Assembly (NCBI GenBank): GCA_014529385.2
Contig: CM043952.1
Coordinates: 57,464,119-57,528,118 of the forward strand
Direction: 5' to 3'
Origin: Adiantum capillus-veneris
Taxonomy: Eukaryota > Streptophyta > Polypodiopsida > Polypodiales > Pteridaceae
DNA: 64,000 bases
A model generated the notes under the pieces. It was not told the DNA's origin and made no database searches. It saw nothing but the letters and a program-made list of their open reading frames with translations. Below are positions 11,320 through 23,899 of the stretch, one piece after another; position 1 is the first letter of the stretch; the number at the start of each line of letters is the position of its first letter. The translations under genes were made by a program, and so were the position numbers.

Positions 11320-11995
11320 TTGTTAGATTCAAAGCGAGGGTGTCTCATCAGATTCAAGCATCTTGGCTTGCATATTCAAGGCCAGTGGAATTATGCAAAA
11401 AGCTAATATGGTGAATATATACAATGTGAAATTATTAGTCGAGGATGATCCAAAAAAAACGATACGCTTGGCAATCTTCTGTTGAAACATATGACAATAG
11501 TATGGTATTTGCAAAAGCACGAAAGTGCTTAGCTACCTTCCTATTCAAAATTGACTACATAGTATGTCCAAGTGGCGAAGGACAAAGAAGGTCTAGGTTG
11601 TTTTTCTCGGATGCAAAGAGAGGACCTCTTAGTAGATTCAACATCTTGACTTGCATCTTCAAATAGCATTATGCAAAAAGCTGATATGGTGAACATATGG
11701 AGGGCGAGATTATTAGTCGAGGACGAATCACGATCCAAAAAAATAGAATGCTTGCCAATGTTCAATTGAAACATATGACAAATGTACGGCATTTACCGAA
11801 GCAGTAAAAGTGCTTGGCTAGCTTCTTGTTCAAAATTAAGTACATGGTATGTCCAAGTGGCTAGCTTCTTGCTCAAAATTGACTAGCTACATGGTATGTT
11901 CAAGTGGTGAAGGGAAAATAGCTCTAGGTTGTTTTCAACAAAACCAAAGTGAGAACCTCTTCCTAGCTATAGATGCAATCACCTATGCGAGCATC
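11320..11995. repeat. Tandem repeats, about 285-330 bp units
   Basis: The block CAAAG(C/A/T)GAGG begins at about 11332, 11617 and 11946. Units share ATTATGCAAAAAGCT, ATTATTAGTCGAGGA, GAAACATATGACAA and GTATGTCCAAGTGG. Unit 2 carries an extra internal duplication of its CTAGCTTCTTG segment (about 11818 and 11861), which explains its greater length. Divergence between units is moderate. Related sequence appears at about 22.1-22.4 kb. Confidence 0.8.
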
Positions 11996-12057
11996 TTGAA
12001 GGATAATGCGTGTCTAAGAGTGCATTGATTGTGGAGTATGCCCAATAGTAGATGTCA

Positions 12058-12062
<5 letters not shown>

Positions 12063-12109
<47 letters not shown>

Positions 12110-12140
12110 ACACATACACACACACACATGCACACACACA
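12063..12140. repeat. Compound (CT)n-(CA)n microsatellite
   Basis: CT repeats with one CTAT break pass directly into CA repeats with short interruptions. Confidence 0.95.
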
Positions 12141-12325
12141 CAATCGGGTTGTATTTTGTGTACATAAGAGACCTTTGGAGATGCACAATGGCCTATATGA
12201 CGAATGTAAAACGAACCATTGTGGGGGTGCATACTTCTATGTGATGTAGCCAAGATCTCGATAGAAAAGAACTGATAATCTCACCCATCTGTGAAGAAAG
12301 ACATATCGACGATGCTCCCCACCTG

Positions 12326-12370
12326 CCCCCCCCCCCCCCCTCTCTTTCTCTCGCTTCGCCTCCCTCCCCC
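12326..12370. repeat. C homopolymer and pyrimidine-rich tract
   Basis: A run of about 15 C residues followed by TCTCTTTCTCTCGC and CCCTCCCCC. Such runs are prone to length error in sequencing. Confidence 0.9.
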
Positions 12371-12634
12371 GTTGAGAGAAAGGGTCACATGTTCATAGTT
12401 GTATAACATGAAAAGATGAAATGCTTATGAATAACAACTACATGTCGTAATTAAGTATGAGTAATTGCAATATAGTAAGTGCATAAGAACAACAATATTA
12501 CTTGTTCTATCTAACAACAACATCTAATTGCTATATGGGAATTTCAAAGTGACTATGATTTTGCTACTTCTATTTGGTAAATATACAAAGTTGCTATATA
12601 GCAATTGGTTCAGAAGTAAGATTCCTTTTTCCAT

Positions 12635-12718
12635 CTAGCAATTAAGTTAAAAGATAGTCTTAATTGCTAGTTCAATTGGGCTCGCACACAAAGCTTGCTA
12701 TTTGCATCTAGCAAATAG
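12635..12718. repeat. Two short perfect inverted repeats
   Basis: CTAGCAATTAAG (12635-12646) pairs perfectly with CTTAATTGCTAG (12659-12670) across a 12-nt loop. CTATTTGC (12698-12705) pairs with GCAAATAG (12711-12718) across 5 nt. A palindromic GCTATATAGC lies shortly upstream. The CTAGCAA motif is shared between hairpins, which suggests a small foldback or MITE-like repeat. Confidence 0.6.
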
Positions 12719-12769
12719 ATCAAATGTTGGAAGGATTACTATATTGGAGTACGTCTAAAGCTCCTTGTG

Positions 12770-14100
<1,331 letters not shown>

Positions 14101-14123
14101 TTTGCTTCTCTTTTAGGTACAAC

Positions 14124-15540
14124 ATGTCATTTCAGAACCCTTTTTCATTTCGACCCAGCTTTGGGACACCACCTTCACGTAGGCCGAACGGTGGTGCATT
14201 CCAGGATCTGGACAACTAGCTCATGGTGCAACGAGCTAATATGTCCAACCCAGTTATGCAACATATTTTTCCTGTAGATTTGAATCTAATGTCCCAACCA
14301 CAGGAAGAGGGCTTGTTGGGAGGTTTGTCTCCTTCGAGTTAAGTGAGCGCATTTTCTCATCCGCGGGGACGAGGGACTACGTCATTGAATGGAAGCCCGT
14401 CGGTGACATCCCATACCTCTCTATTGCCCTCCCATTTTAGGGAGAATATTACTCTTTCACATTATTCTGTGGACCTTCATCAAAACTTGCAGGCCACAGG
14501 AACTCACACCCAAAGCATTAGGGATACGCTTGTCGATGATTTTGTGCCCTCCACACAATTGCCCGATGAAGTGTATGTGCCTAGTGAAGGGTCCTTGCCT
14601 ACTGTCTCCGTGGAGCCTACATCCAATGCGCATTCCAAGAAAGGTCGCAAGGGTGGATGAAAGACAGAAGACAAAGCAACATACAAGCCCAAAAAGGCTC
14701 CTAGCGGTAGATTTCATTGAGATCTACGTGCCCAGGTGGTTCTCTTGGAGTGCAAAAAGCAATATGATGACAAAAACGCTACTCAACAGACTTGTATCAG
14801 AAGATTAAAAACCACCGAGGAGCAATGGATTGCTATTGTGGCGTTGTGCTCATCACGAGGTCTGGTGGTCGATTGGCAGCAAGCCTATGAAAAGTACAAG
14901 CGTCTAAATGCATCTTATCAAGAAATCAGTGACAGGAACACCCCTTCTGGGAAAGACTCTATTGGACAATGACCCCTGCAGAATCAGTTTTACTGAAGGA
15001 AAAGTTTCCCATTGCAACTTTCCTGTAGAGTTGTATGAACTCATGGATCGACTTTTTGGTATGGACAAATCAGTCAACCCTTCTGCTACTGTTGTGGACA
15101 CTAGCAATGGTAAGTGTGTTATGCTGTAAGATTAACATTGTTCAAACACTCACTCTAGCTCTGAACAATCATGCAATGAGATCGCATTGAAACAGGAACA
15201 CCATGTCTAGCTCCACTAGAAACCCTAATGTGGTCGATCCAACAACGGACACTGCATCATTTGACAAGATGCCAACAAATGGTAGTGTGGAGAAAAAGAC
15301 CAGGAAAAGGACACACACCTTCGATGTTGGCCTCATGGAGGCTACGAAGGACCTCATGCGGGGTTGGGAGATTGCGGAGGAAGGGAAGAAACAAAGACAT
15401 GAGGTCACAATGGATGCACAACATTCACAACATGAGGAGCTCGTCGATATCGAACGATAGAAAGTGGAGATCAGCCTACTCTTCGCAAATGCAGTACAGG
15501 TTATGGCATCCGCCCTAGGGAAGATGGCAGACAAACTTTA
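14124..15540 (+). pseudogene. Harbinger Myb/SANT-like accessory protein
   Basis: From the ATG at 14124 (MSFQNPFSFRPSFG) one frame continues for about 800 bp past TAG, TAA and TGA stops. The Myb-like core is LLECKKQYDD, EEQWIAIVALCSSRGLVVDW and QQAYEKYKRLNASYQEI, followed by RNTPSGKDS and, in another frame, MTPAES. This pattern (W, spaced helices, then NPSG.SFW.M) is typical of the Myb/SANT-like domain of Harbinger elements and related plant proteins. A lysine-rich linker and an amphipathic ORF (15203-15460) follow. It should bind the transposon ends. It is inactivated by at least four stops. Confidence 0.65.
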
Positions 15541-15762
15541 AAGGTATGCATTCAATTAGTCGTGCTTTGGTAATTTGTTGTGCTTTGGAAGATTAGAGAA
15601 CGGTTGTTGTAAACATTGCTCGAACTTGACCGTACAATTAACAAGCTTCGATAGGAAGTGACAGGAATAGACGACATTGAATGACTATTAGATCATTAGC
15701 AAAAATTGGCATCATTGAACGATTGTGAAACAATTAGCATAAGGGACCACCCAAAAAAAAAC

Positions 15763-17060
15763 TCAATTATTCATTCCTTGCATGTCCAAATAATCAATCA
15801 AGTCATCTCTAATACTGATAGCCTCAAGACCGTTCTCACCTTCTACAACCCCATCATGAGCATGTGGATTATCCACCAAAGGGTCATTCAAATCTATCTC
15901 GTGCTCTTGAAGGTCTATGGGGTCATCAGTGAGAGACACTAACATATTGTGAAGAATACAACAAGCCAAAATGACATTTGGAAGCTTTTGTATGTCAGGG
16001 GATCTGATGGTTCCCTTTAAAATCTGCCATGTACACTTCAGGCATGAAAAGTCACGCTCAACGACTATACGGGTTGAAGATTTCATGAAATTGTAGTTGC
16101 GATGACGTTGGCTGACCAATTCTAGGTGTTGGAAGGGTATCATGAGCCATGGTAGAAACACATATCCTCCATCACCAACAATATATTTCGGGAACGACAT
16201 TTCCTAAAAAAATGAACGATGCGCCCTTCAAGCGGTTTCCTCCTTGGCAAAGCCTATACATCCCTGAGTTGCACAAAACCCTCTTGTCATTGCAAGACCC
16301 TGGCCATCCTACATTCACATCCAGAAAGCGCATGTTGGAGTCCACTATTCCCTACAGAATCATGCTGTAGTTTTTGTAGCGGTCGTGCCAAGGTTCACTT
16401 TGCTCATTCCTAGGCAAATCCATATTGATGTGAGTGCAATCTATGGCTCCACAACAATTGGGCATTCCCCTCTGAGCTCAAAAGCCATCCTTTACGTCTC
16501 ACATCTCAGATCCTGTAGTTGGCCATTTGATAAGATGTCCACCCCTGTGGACTAGGGAGCGCACAAACTCATGGATGAAGGTGGTGACACTAGACCTTCC
16601 ACAACCGAAAGCATTTGCCACGTGGTAGTACGTCTTTCTAGAGGCAAGTACCATCATGGAAATTTGCCACCTTCTTCTCTACAGTGAATACCCTTCCTGG
16701 CAAGTTATGAAATCTGGCGGGTATATCTCCCTGCTACACATCTTCGCGAATGAGGTCAGTCAAGCTTGTGAAGAGGTTGACGGGCAACTTGAAAATCTCT
16801 CTCCACCGCTCTTCATCTACACGAGCGTAGAACACAAAATGGTTCCACTAGTCGGTTGATGAGCGTGGCTTTACATACCATCGACCAAGCGCGTCATTGA
16901 ATGAACCTTGATACCTAGGGGTGCGTTGCATGGAGCCTGTTGCCCAAAGAAGAGGCAAATATGGGGAAATGTATTCCTCAAACTCCATCTCCTCCTCCTC
17001 AATTGACTGTGTATTGTTAGTCCGTGCAAAGACTCCCACTCCTAAAGCAACGCACACATT
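15763..17060 (-). pseudogene. PIF/Harbinger DDE transposase
   Basis: Read on the minus strand, the N-terminal piece at 16848-17057 (acidic EEEEMEFEEY, then MQRTPRYQGSFNDAL) leads into helices with FVFYARVDEERW. The first catalytic Asp lies in CCGAIDCTHINMDL (about 16440-16480), the second in YIVGDGGYVFLPWL (about 16180) and the Glu in RIVVERDFSCLKC (about 16050). RSPDIQKLPNVILACCILHN closes the domain. A TAG follows DRYKNYSMIL, and a frameshift lies just before YIVGDGG. The transposase would cut and rejoin the element ends. All three acidic residues remain, but the frame is broken. Confidence 0.8.
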
Positions 17061-17110
17061 AGAGAATTTAGTGATGGAATTGTTCCTCTCAATTGCTATC
17101 TAAGATCCAT

Positions 17111-17847
17111 GCCTCTTAGACCTGGAAAACAAGACAATTCAGGATCAGCAAAGTGGTGGTACCTATAAATACCAAACCAGCAAATGACACTAGCATTTAA
17201 CAGCAACTGAAATTTGTCGACGTGGGTTCAGGGTATGCCACCAGCAAATGATGTAGAATGGTAAAAGTTGAGGAACAGAAAATTACAAAAAGTGAAAGTA
17301 TAGGCTCGTCCTCTGACACCAGTGATCGAGAGATAAATAAAATTCAGGACCAGCTAATTATTCATAATGAAAAATACAGTTTCAGACTACGTCTTTTCAG
17401 TAGTTCAAATGAGTAAAAGTAGTTTAAGCTGCTGACATGTTTTTTTTTTATAGGATTCGATGAAATCATTTCAAAGACTTTAGTAATCCCATTCATGGTT
17501 GGATCACAATGTACTGTTCCATTTAGCAGGGCCATTTTTTTGTTTCCAAAGCTCGATATGTGTAGAGCCATTCAAAACCGGGTTTACGTAGCATTTGGAA
17601 CAAACTTCTAAATCAAACTTTTTTACTTGTAAAAGATGACTTGGTTTTTTTTTGTTTGTTCAACATCATGTTTTTCCATATGCAATCTGATGCTATGCAT
17701 GGATCTTATTTTGTTTGTTCACTAGTATGTCGTTTAATTTTCCATCTGATGCTTTTCATGGTTTTGTTTGCAGCGGGGGGGGGGGGGTTAGGCGGGCTAC
17801 TGGTGTTAGTGTAAAGTGGACCAGATACCCTACTGACCTTTCCCCAA
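17111..17847. other. AT-rich stretch without recognisable gene
   Basis: Contains T-rich runs, a G homopolymer of about 13 bases (17776-17788) and repeated GATGCT(A/T)TGCATGG phrases near 17690-17760. No gene is supported. Confidence 0.4.
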
Positions 17848-17913
17848 AGAGAGCATGGCGTATCCACTCTGGTGCAAACCGAGTCGGTAAGGGGTTCAAG
17901 TCCCCTACTCTCT
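17848..17913 (+). repeat. tRNA-like sequence, probable SINE head or truncated tRNA
   Basis: The T-arm is perfect: AGGGG, loop TTCAAGT, CCCCT (17890-17906). AGAGAG (17848-17853) can pair with CTCTCT (17908-17913) as an acceptor stem. TGGCGTATCCA (17856-17866) fits 10 of 11 positions of the A box, and GGTTCAAGTCC (17893-17903) fits a B box. Only about 35 nt separate the acceptor stem from the T arm. That leaves no room for complete D and anticodon arms, so a functional tRNA is unlikely. Confidence 0.4.
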
Positions 17914-18175
17914 CTTGCAGGTCGTCGTGTGGTTTTGAAAGTCCAGATTTTTTATTCCAAGAATTTTTCTTCCTTATTACGAAGCGCAAATACAAGAATG
18001 TGGTTAAGGTTCAAGAACTGATCATGCCGTGATCTTTGTGTGTGTTAATGTGTGTTGTGTATGTGGGCGCGCTTGAGCACATAAAGGCATTGCATGTGGG
18101 CAAGCGAACGTAATGAGAAGTAAATATTTACTGATGCATACAACTGACTGTTGTTGTTATTTTATTTGTGTTTAG

Positions 18176-18515
18176 ATTAACAGAGAAGCAGTGCGAGAAA
18201 ATTTTACAGCACCTTTCACTTGGTGTCGTTTCCTATCATGTGGTCGTTAGTGATGATTGTAATGGCAGGGCATCTGAGCAAATGTTCAGTACCCAAATGC
18301 TCATGACAGCTTTTTCGAAGAAAAGTGCTGGGACCAGCGAAGCAACATTCATTCTGCACAGAAAGAGTGGGGAGATCAACATATGTGTTTTTTGGTATCC
18401 TGATATCAGAGCACGCAAAAACTTACACATACCAGTAGACGTTGAGTCAGCAATACAGAAATACTGTTGTGATTTCTGTGAAAAACTTGCAAGTGGACAT
18501 CTGCTTGCCATGAAG
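18176..18515 (+). CDS. Candidate orphan exon, unknown protein
   Basis: A 340-bp open segment is bounded by an acceptor-like TTATTTGTGTTTAG and a donor-like AAGGTGGGG. The translation (EKQCEKILQHLSLGVVSYHV, FILHRKSGEINICVFWYPDI, YCCDFCEKLASGHLLAM) is of globular character with four cysteines near its end. I do not recognise the family. It reads better as protein than nearby frames, but no neighbouring exon was found. It could be a captured exon or a relic of a gene destroyed by repeats. Confidence 0.3.
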
Positions 18516-18916
18516 GTGGGGTGATATTTGATTAAGCTTGAGGCTTTGTGAAGGGAAAGCTTTCTATAAGGTTTATGGGGCAGGATGAGAGATTGGTAGA
18601 ATGCAAAGGCAAGAGAGTGGTACAGTCTCAGCTTTAGGTTTACTGACATTTGAAGGAGTGGAGGAGCTGTAGGTGCTGAGTTGATAGAGTCATAGTGTGG
18701 GTGCTGGTTGCTTTGTATTTTTTATTCAAAAGAATTTTGTGGTGCTTCAAACCCAGCCAGCCGTCGGTAGGTCAAATTTGTTAAATATTTAAATCTCAGA
18801 CTTGGCATTGGGTGCTACCAAGGACTAGTAGGGGTAGAGTTAAAACTCCCCTATATATTTGGGAGTCCCACTAGCCCATGGTGGGACCCAGCTCTAAGTA
18901 TCCTATATGAGATATT

Positions 18917-20430
18917 TTGCATGGGATTAAGTCATTGCACCCACTACCCTCTTATGTATTCATGAATTATTCTCATGAAGGTACCATGCAACTATCAGCA
19001 TTGGAGAGGCTAAATAAGCTAAGAGTGCAGCTTGCAATGTTGGAATCTGAGATTTTTGCAGTAGGTGAGACTTCACCCATGGCTACTGCAGAATACATAG
19101 ATGAGCAAGGATGCTTTTCAACTATTGTTCACATCAAAGAGAAATGTGCCAGTGGATTGGGCCACTTGGAATTTTCAAAGATTACCTGTGTGATTAGATA
19201 GATAAGCACATGAATACGCACTTGGACTATCTAACTTCTTATTTAGCATGTTTTTATGCTTTTGTTTCAAGAAAAGTTGAGAAGGTGTAGAAGAGGAGAG
19301 TGGAGCCTATTGCTGCTGCTGCAAAGAAAAGGAGACTTAGCTGGGCAAAAAAATAGCCAAGCAAGGTGCAGATTACTGAGATAGAGGATATTCCACTACA
19401 AATGGAATCTCCTATTTTGGATGTAGAGAATGTTGAGCAAAAGAAGCTAGGGAAGAAAATTAAGTTTGTCAAGAAGAAGAAGAAGCAACTTGATGTTTTT
19501 GAAGCTCATGTGCAGGAACTCAATGTATTTAAGAGCAGATTGTCTACTCCGATGTGGATGATAATAGATGGGGACGATGCAATGGGTTGTGTTGGTCCAT
19601 TCAAAATTTCACTTTGAAACAACAGAAGGACCTAAATTCTACTAAAGATAGAGCTAAATAGAACTCGGAAGCATTGGAAGCCCTTCAAGTGGCAGATTAG
19701 TAGTATAGGGTATTGCAAAAGTATGTGGCAGAATTGAAAGTGGAGATTAAGCAGACGAAGGTGTCCAAGGTTGGGTAGCTATTAGAATTCCAAGTATCTT
19801 TGGATGAATTCAAGGCATGGTCTGATGTAGTTGAGGCTGATGTGATGGCGCAGATGACTGAGTTGCAGACGGAATTTGGAAAGGTGCATGCGGAAAATAC
19901 GATGCTGCAAGATTGGGTACATTCTTTAAGTGCTTTGGAGAAGGAAGCATTGGAAGACACTGCAGAGATGCAAGGAGTAGTCATGACTACAGATGAGGTA
20001 GAAGAACTGAAGCACCGGTTGTAGGAGAAATTAGAGGATTTGTGGGGTGATGTGAAAAAGACGCTTGGTGATTGGATGCAAAAACTGACTAAATATCTGG
20101 AGAAGATGTTTGTCAAAGCAGAGGACTAGGATTTGATGCTATAAGCAAAGGATTTGCATGCCTAGAAAATATTTTTTAAGGAACACATGGTAACTATGGA
20201 TGCAAAATAGGCAATGTTGGTAGATCAAATAGTGGTTTTAATCACTAAAGCAATATAAGAGAGCATGAAAGTGGGCAGTCCAATGGTACTTGTAGAGAAG
20301 AAGACCGAGTCACTGGTGGTGAAGATAGGGGAGAGTACTCTAGTCATGGGTGTCACTTCGTTAGTGAAAAATTCTATGGTCAGACACAAAGCTTATAATC
20401 CAAATTTGTAGGGACACAGTCCACCCAACA
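18917..20430 (+). pseudogene. Decayed coiled-coil protein, unknown family
   Basis: Several pieces share a glutamate/lysine-rich heptad character: 18917-19201, 19366-19617 (a lysine-rich patch KKIKFVKKKKKQ) and 19770-20400. The last is one continuous frame broken by about eight stops, mostly TAG. It includes QMTELQTEFGKVHAENTML and VMTTDEVEELKHRL. It may come from a transposon-encoded or structural coiled-coil protein. No catalytic domain is visible, and no name is justified. Confidence 0.35.
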
Positions 20431-21090
20431 AAGATTTTTTAATTTTGAATGAAGGGATTATGGGAGTCAATCCAAATTTTGGGAAAATTTCATGCCATCA
20501 GGCAGTGCCTGTGTAAAAGGCATCCAACAATTAATTATTTCAACACTTACTTATTAGGTTTAAAGTCTAAAGTTTGTTTTGACCTTAATATTCGTGTGGT
20601 TGTCTTGGGAGTCTTACACGATCTTCAAAGTTATGTTGTTCAGTTTCCTAGATAAACCCATTGTAATCTTGTTCCACATAATCAATGAAGAAGGAGGATC
20701 TTTTTTTGTCTTCTCTCAATTGCGTATGTTTCATTGTTTGTGTGTTTTACTTCATGTGTATTGCACAATTAACAACACATCTAGAGAGCAAAAACAACAA
20801 ACTTGCAATAAAAACATGCCTATTGAACAAAAATGTCACATTGGGACATTCATGCGTGACTAAAGACATGAGAAAATCCAAAAATCGTAATGAGATCTGC
20901 CGAAAGAGCTTCTAAGCGTGTGCTCTTTGCAAGAGAGTCATTATCACATCATGCATACTGCAAGAATCAAACAAGATCACTATGTGCTCCCATTAACATG
21001 TAATGAGAGACTTATCTTGATAACATGGGGTGGATGACTTGGTTCATTTATGATACTAACAAAATATGTGGATTCTCTGGGTTCTTTCTT
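20431..21090. other. AT-rich stretch without recognisable gene
   Basis: Short ORFs only, with no recognised domain or repeat. Confidence 0.4.
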
Positions 21091-21990
21091 AGGCGTTTCC
21101 TTAGGACAAGCTCATTCCATGTGACCTTTAGTATGATCCTGCTACTTTTCCATACTCACTTATTTCTTCAAGACTTAACCAGCCCCCTACTATTCCTTGA
21201 GTAGATTTTTCATCAGTTGTCAACTTGGGAGTTTCTTGTGTTTTAACCTTTCTTTTATTATCACTATTAGGTGAAGAGTTATGTGATTTTGGTGTAGTAA
21301 GATATTGAGAAGAAGAGCTACTATAGTTCTTACCATTGTTCTTACCATTTTGTTGGTTCTAAGGGTTCTTCAAGATACTTGACTTGTTTGCCTTTGGCTT
21401 ACATTTATTGTGCTTTTCTTGAGAGTGATTTTGATGGTGTCATTTTAGTCAGTGGTTGTAATAATTTCACAACATATTTTATGTACTCATCAAACCAAGA
21501 AGAAAACTCTCATTGCAATCCTCATCTGACTTACACGATTGAACACTGATCTGCAAAATACGATTAGAAAAATACATAACGGGAGTCCAATTTTGCTTGA
21601 GCTCTTGCCAATCCTCATTCAATTGATCAAGGTACTGTGGTGACATAAATTGATTCTTGAGCTTGAATTGAAAGTTGACCAAATTGTAATAATGGTTTGC
21701 CACCCCATGCCATGCTCAAGATGCACAACCATTTGTGCATCTTTCCAAGCTTGATACCAATCAATGGCATCACCTGATAAATACATGGCAATTGTCAAAG
21801 ATTTATTATCACTAGCTTCTCGGTACTAGGTAGTAGCAAAGTAAGCATTAAATTTCCACAGCCAAGAATAAAGCACAAATGCAATTCTTTTACCATCATA
21901 CTTACTAAAAGTCAACCTTTTAGTGACTGGATTGTTGGAGTTGTTGTCTCTACCTAGCCTACGATGTCACGAGGCTTTGTCCACAAGAGG
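21090..21990 (-). pseudogene. Antisense Ty3/gypsy-type gag fragment
   Basis: On the minus strand the sequence reads ITKRLTFSKYDGKRIAFVLY, then SLTIAMYLSGDAIDWYQAW, the central gag motif with L.G.A..WY. A frame change leads to QYLDQLNEDWQELKQNW and VMYFSNRILQ, ending in ESFLLGL (21479-21703). A basic, Ser/Asn-rich linker follows. This is the capsid region of an LTR retrotransposon. It has at least one stop and one frameshift, and no pol follows. Confidence 0.6.
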
Positions 21991-22099
21991 AAAAATCAAA
22001 TAATAATATGGGTTTTCCTCAAGTCAAGAATAGCTATGAAAGTCATCATGAGGAGTTAAAAGCAACAAGGTTCTCTTTTCTTACCAAACTAAAATGATG

Positions 22100-22400
22100 T
22101 GCTTAGAAGAAGGGTTTGTACCAAGTTAGGGCTTTGGTTGATATGTATGCCAAGTGATGTGCATTTGCCAAAGCATGAGTGCTTTTGGAAATGCCTTTGT
22201 TGATAAGTGTGCCTAATGTGGTACACTTAAGATAGGAAAAGAAAATTGATTGAGGAGCTTCATGTGTGGGACAAAAATGCTAATATGGGTCTCATATGGG
22301 CATTAAGAATTCACACTGATATTGTTAGTCAAGGGGTGTTGAAAATAGATTTTGATGCTTTGCTCAATATGTGAGACAACTTTGTTAGCTGCCCAAAGAA
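22100..22400. repeat. Diverged relative of the 11.3-12.0 kb tandem repeat
   Basis: Phrases GATATGTATGCCAAGTG, AAAAATGCTAATATGGG and ATATTGTTAGTCAAGG parallel TATGCCTAGTG, AAAAAGCTAATATGG and ATTATTAGTCGAGG of the upstream array, in the same order and spacing. The identity is moderate and was judged by eye. Confidence 0.45.
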
Positions 22401-23817
22401 CATGGGCACTTGGACCTAATCATTGGCAAACCATTAAGTAAAAGATAGTAATACACTGTGAATAAGGGGAGAAAAGGGATACATGGTGTGAAGGTAGTGA
22501 GGGGAGAGGGAGGAGGATCATCTTGGGTTTGTGTTGATTGCTACAAGTGTTGGATGAGGCCACCATAGATGCAAAAATCTCTCAGCATGCCATGGAGCCC
22601 CATTTTGGCAATCCTCCCTCGCGTTTGATGCATGTCAATTGTTGGCATGCCATGTCAATATAGGATTATCCCATGTTTTTTAGCAATGAAGATGCCATTG
22701 TATTTAAAAAGTTGAAGCTCTTCACAACTCTAGCTCTTCACGTTACAACTCCAAGTGCTACTTTAATAAGTAAATCACAAGAATAAATGTACCAATTTAT
22801 GAGCACCATCACACGTGCACTATTTAAAAATTGCTTGCACCAATTTAACCTCACAAAAGCAATGCATGTCCAAATTGTGCACTGTCCATTATGAAGAGAA
22901 TGTGGTCTAGGAGGGCCTCTTTATTTTCCATGGCCCATGAGCTTATGGAGGTGATTAAAATTTTGACCAATAGGTATATACAATGTGTGCAAGAGATGTG
23001 TAAGAGTGGTCAAACTTAGTTTACTTTTTCCCCCAAAAATGAGGTGGATAATTTTATAATTTTTGGCCTTTTCTAACTCCCATATATGATATCCAATTTG
23101 AGTGGAGATCATAGATTTGTAATCTACACATCAAAATTTTTTCATAGATATGCTACATGATATGGTTTTACGTGCTAGATGGGTCTAAGCATGTATTGGT
23201 GGTACCACTATTTCACTTTTTGGGGTACCACCAAGAGACTACTCTGGAAAGGACTGTGAAAATTCAAAAAAGAAAAGGGGAATTTTGAAATGTTAATGGC
23301 CTTAGTAGTTATGAAAGGTGGAAGTGCAAAACAAACCCGGTGGCCTCTACACCAAGACTATGCACAATGGCCTCATCATGGGAGGTACACAATAGGGGCA
23401 CCACTTAGAAAGATATGCGGCTAGGACGCATACATATACACAATCAAACATGCCATGGAAAACAATTTCAACATCCACGCCGAAGTGTGGGATGGGGTGG
23501 TCGAAAAACAAGATGAGAGGAATGGTGAGTGAGTGAGAATGAGTTTACTACTCGTGCATGTAGTAAGGAAGATAATGAGGTAAGGAAGACATGCAAGTAT
23601 GCTCACTTCTCATACCAAAAGTGGTGAATCTGCACACCTTAAGGTGCAAGTAGTGAGGCGGTCCAGGGCGGGCAACAAGAAGAGTGGCCTCTAAGCACTT
23701 TTCTAGGCTCCCGTGCTGCTCAATTGGGTTGGGGTTGGAAAAAACAGCAAACACACACACAAACCTGCAACCTAACCCTACACATATTTGGGGCACCATC
23801 TAGTTTTGGATGCGAAC

Positions 23818-23899
<82 letters not shown>

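Noticed and set aside
15169-15534. 121-codon minus-strand ORF
   Set aside because: It is the shadow of the plus-strand Harbinger Myb-like ORF and has no motif.
17848-17913. Functional tRNA gene
   Set aside because: Too short between the acceptor and T arms for complete D and anticodon arms.
19697-20116. Serine-rich 139-codon minus-strand ORF
   Set aside because: Antisense to the coiled-coil remnant; the Ser/Thr richness is the complement of Glu/Lys codons.
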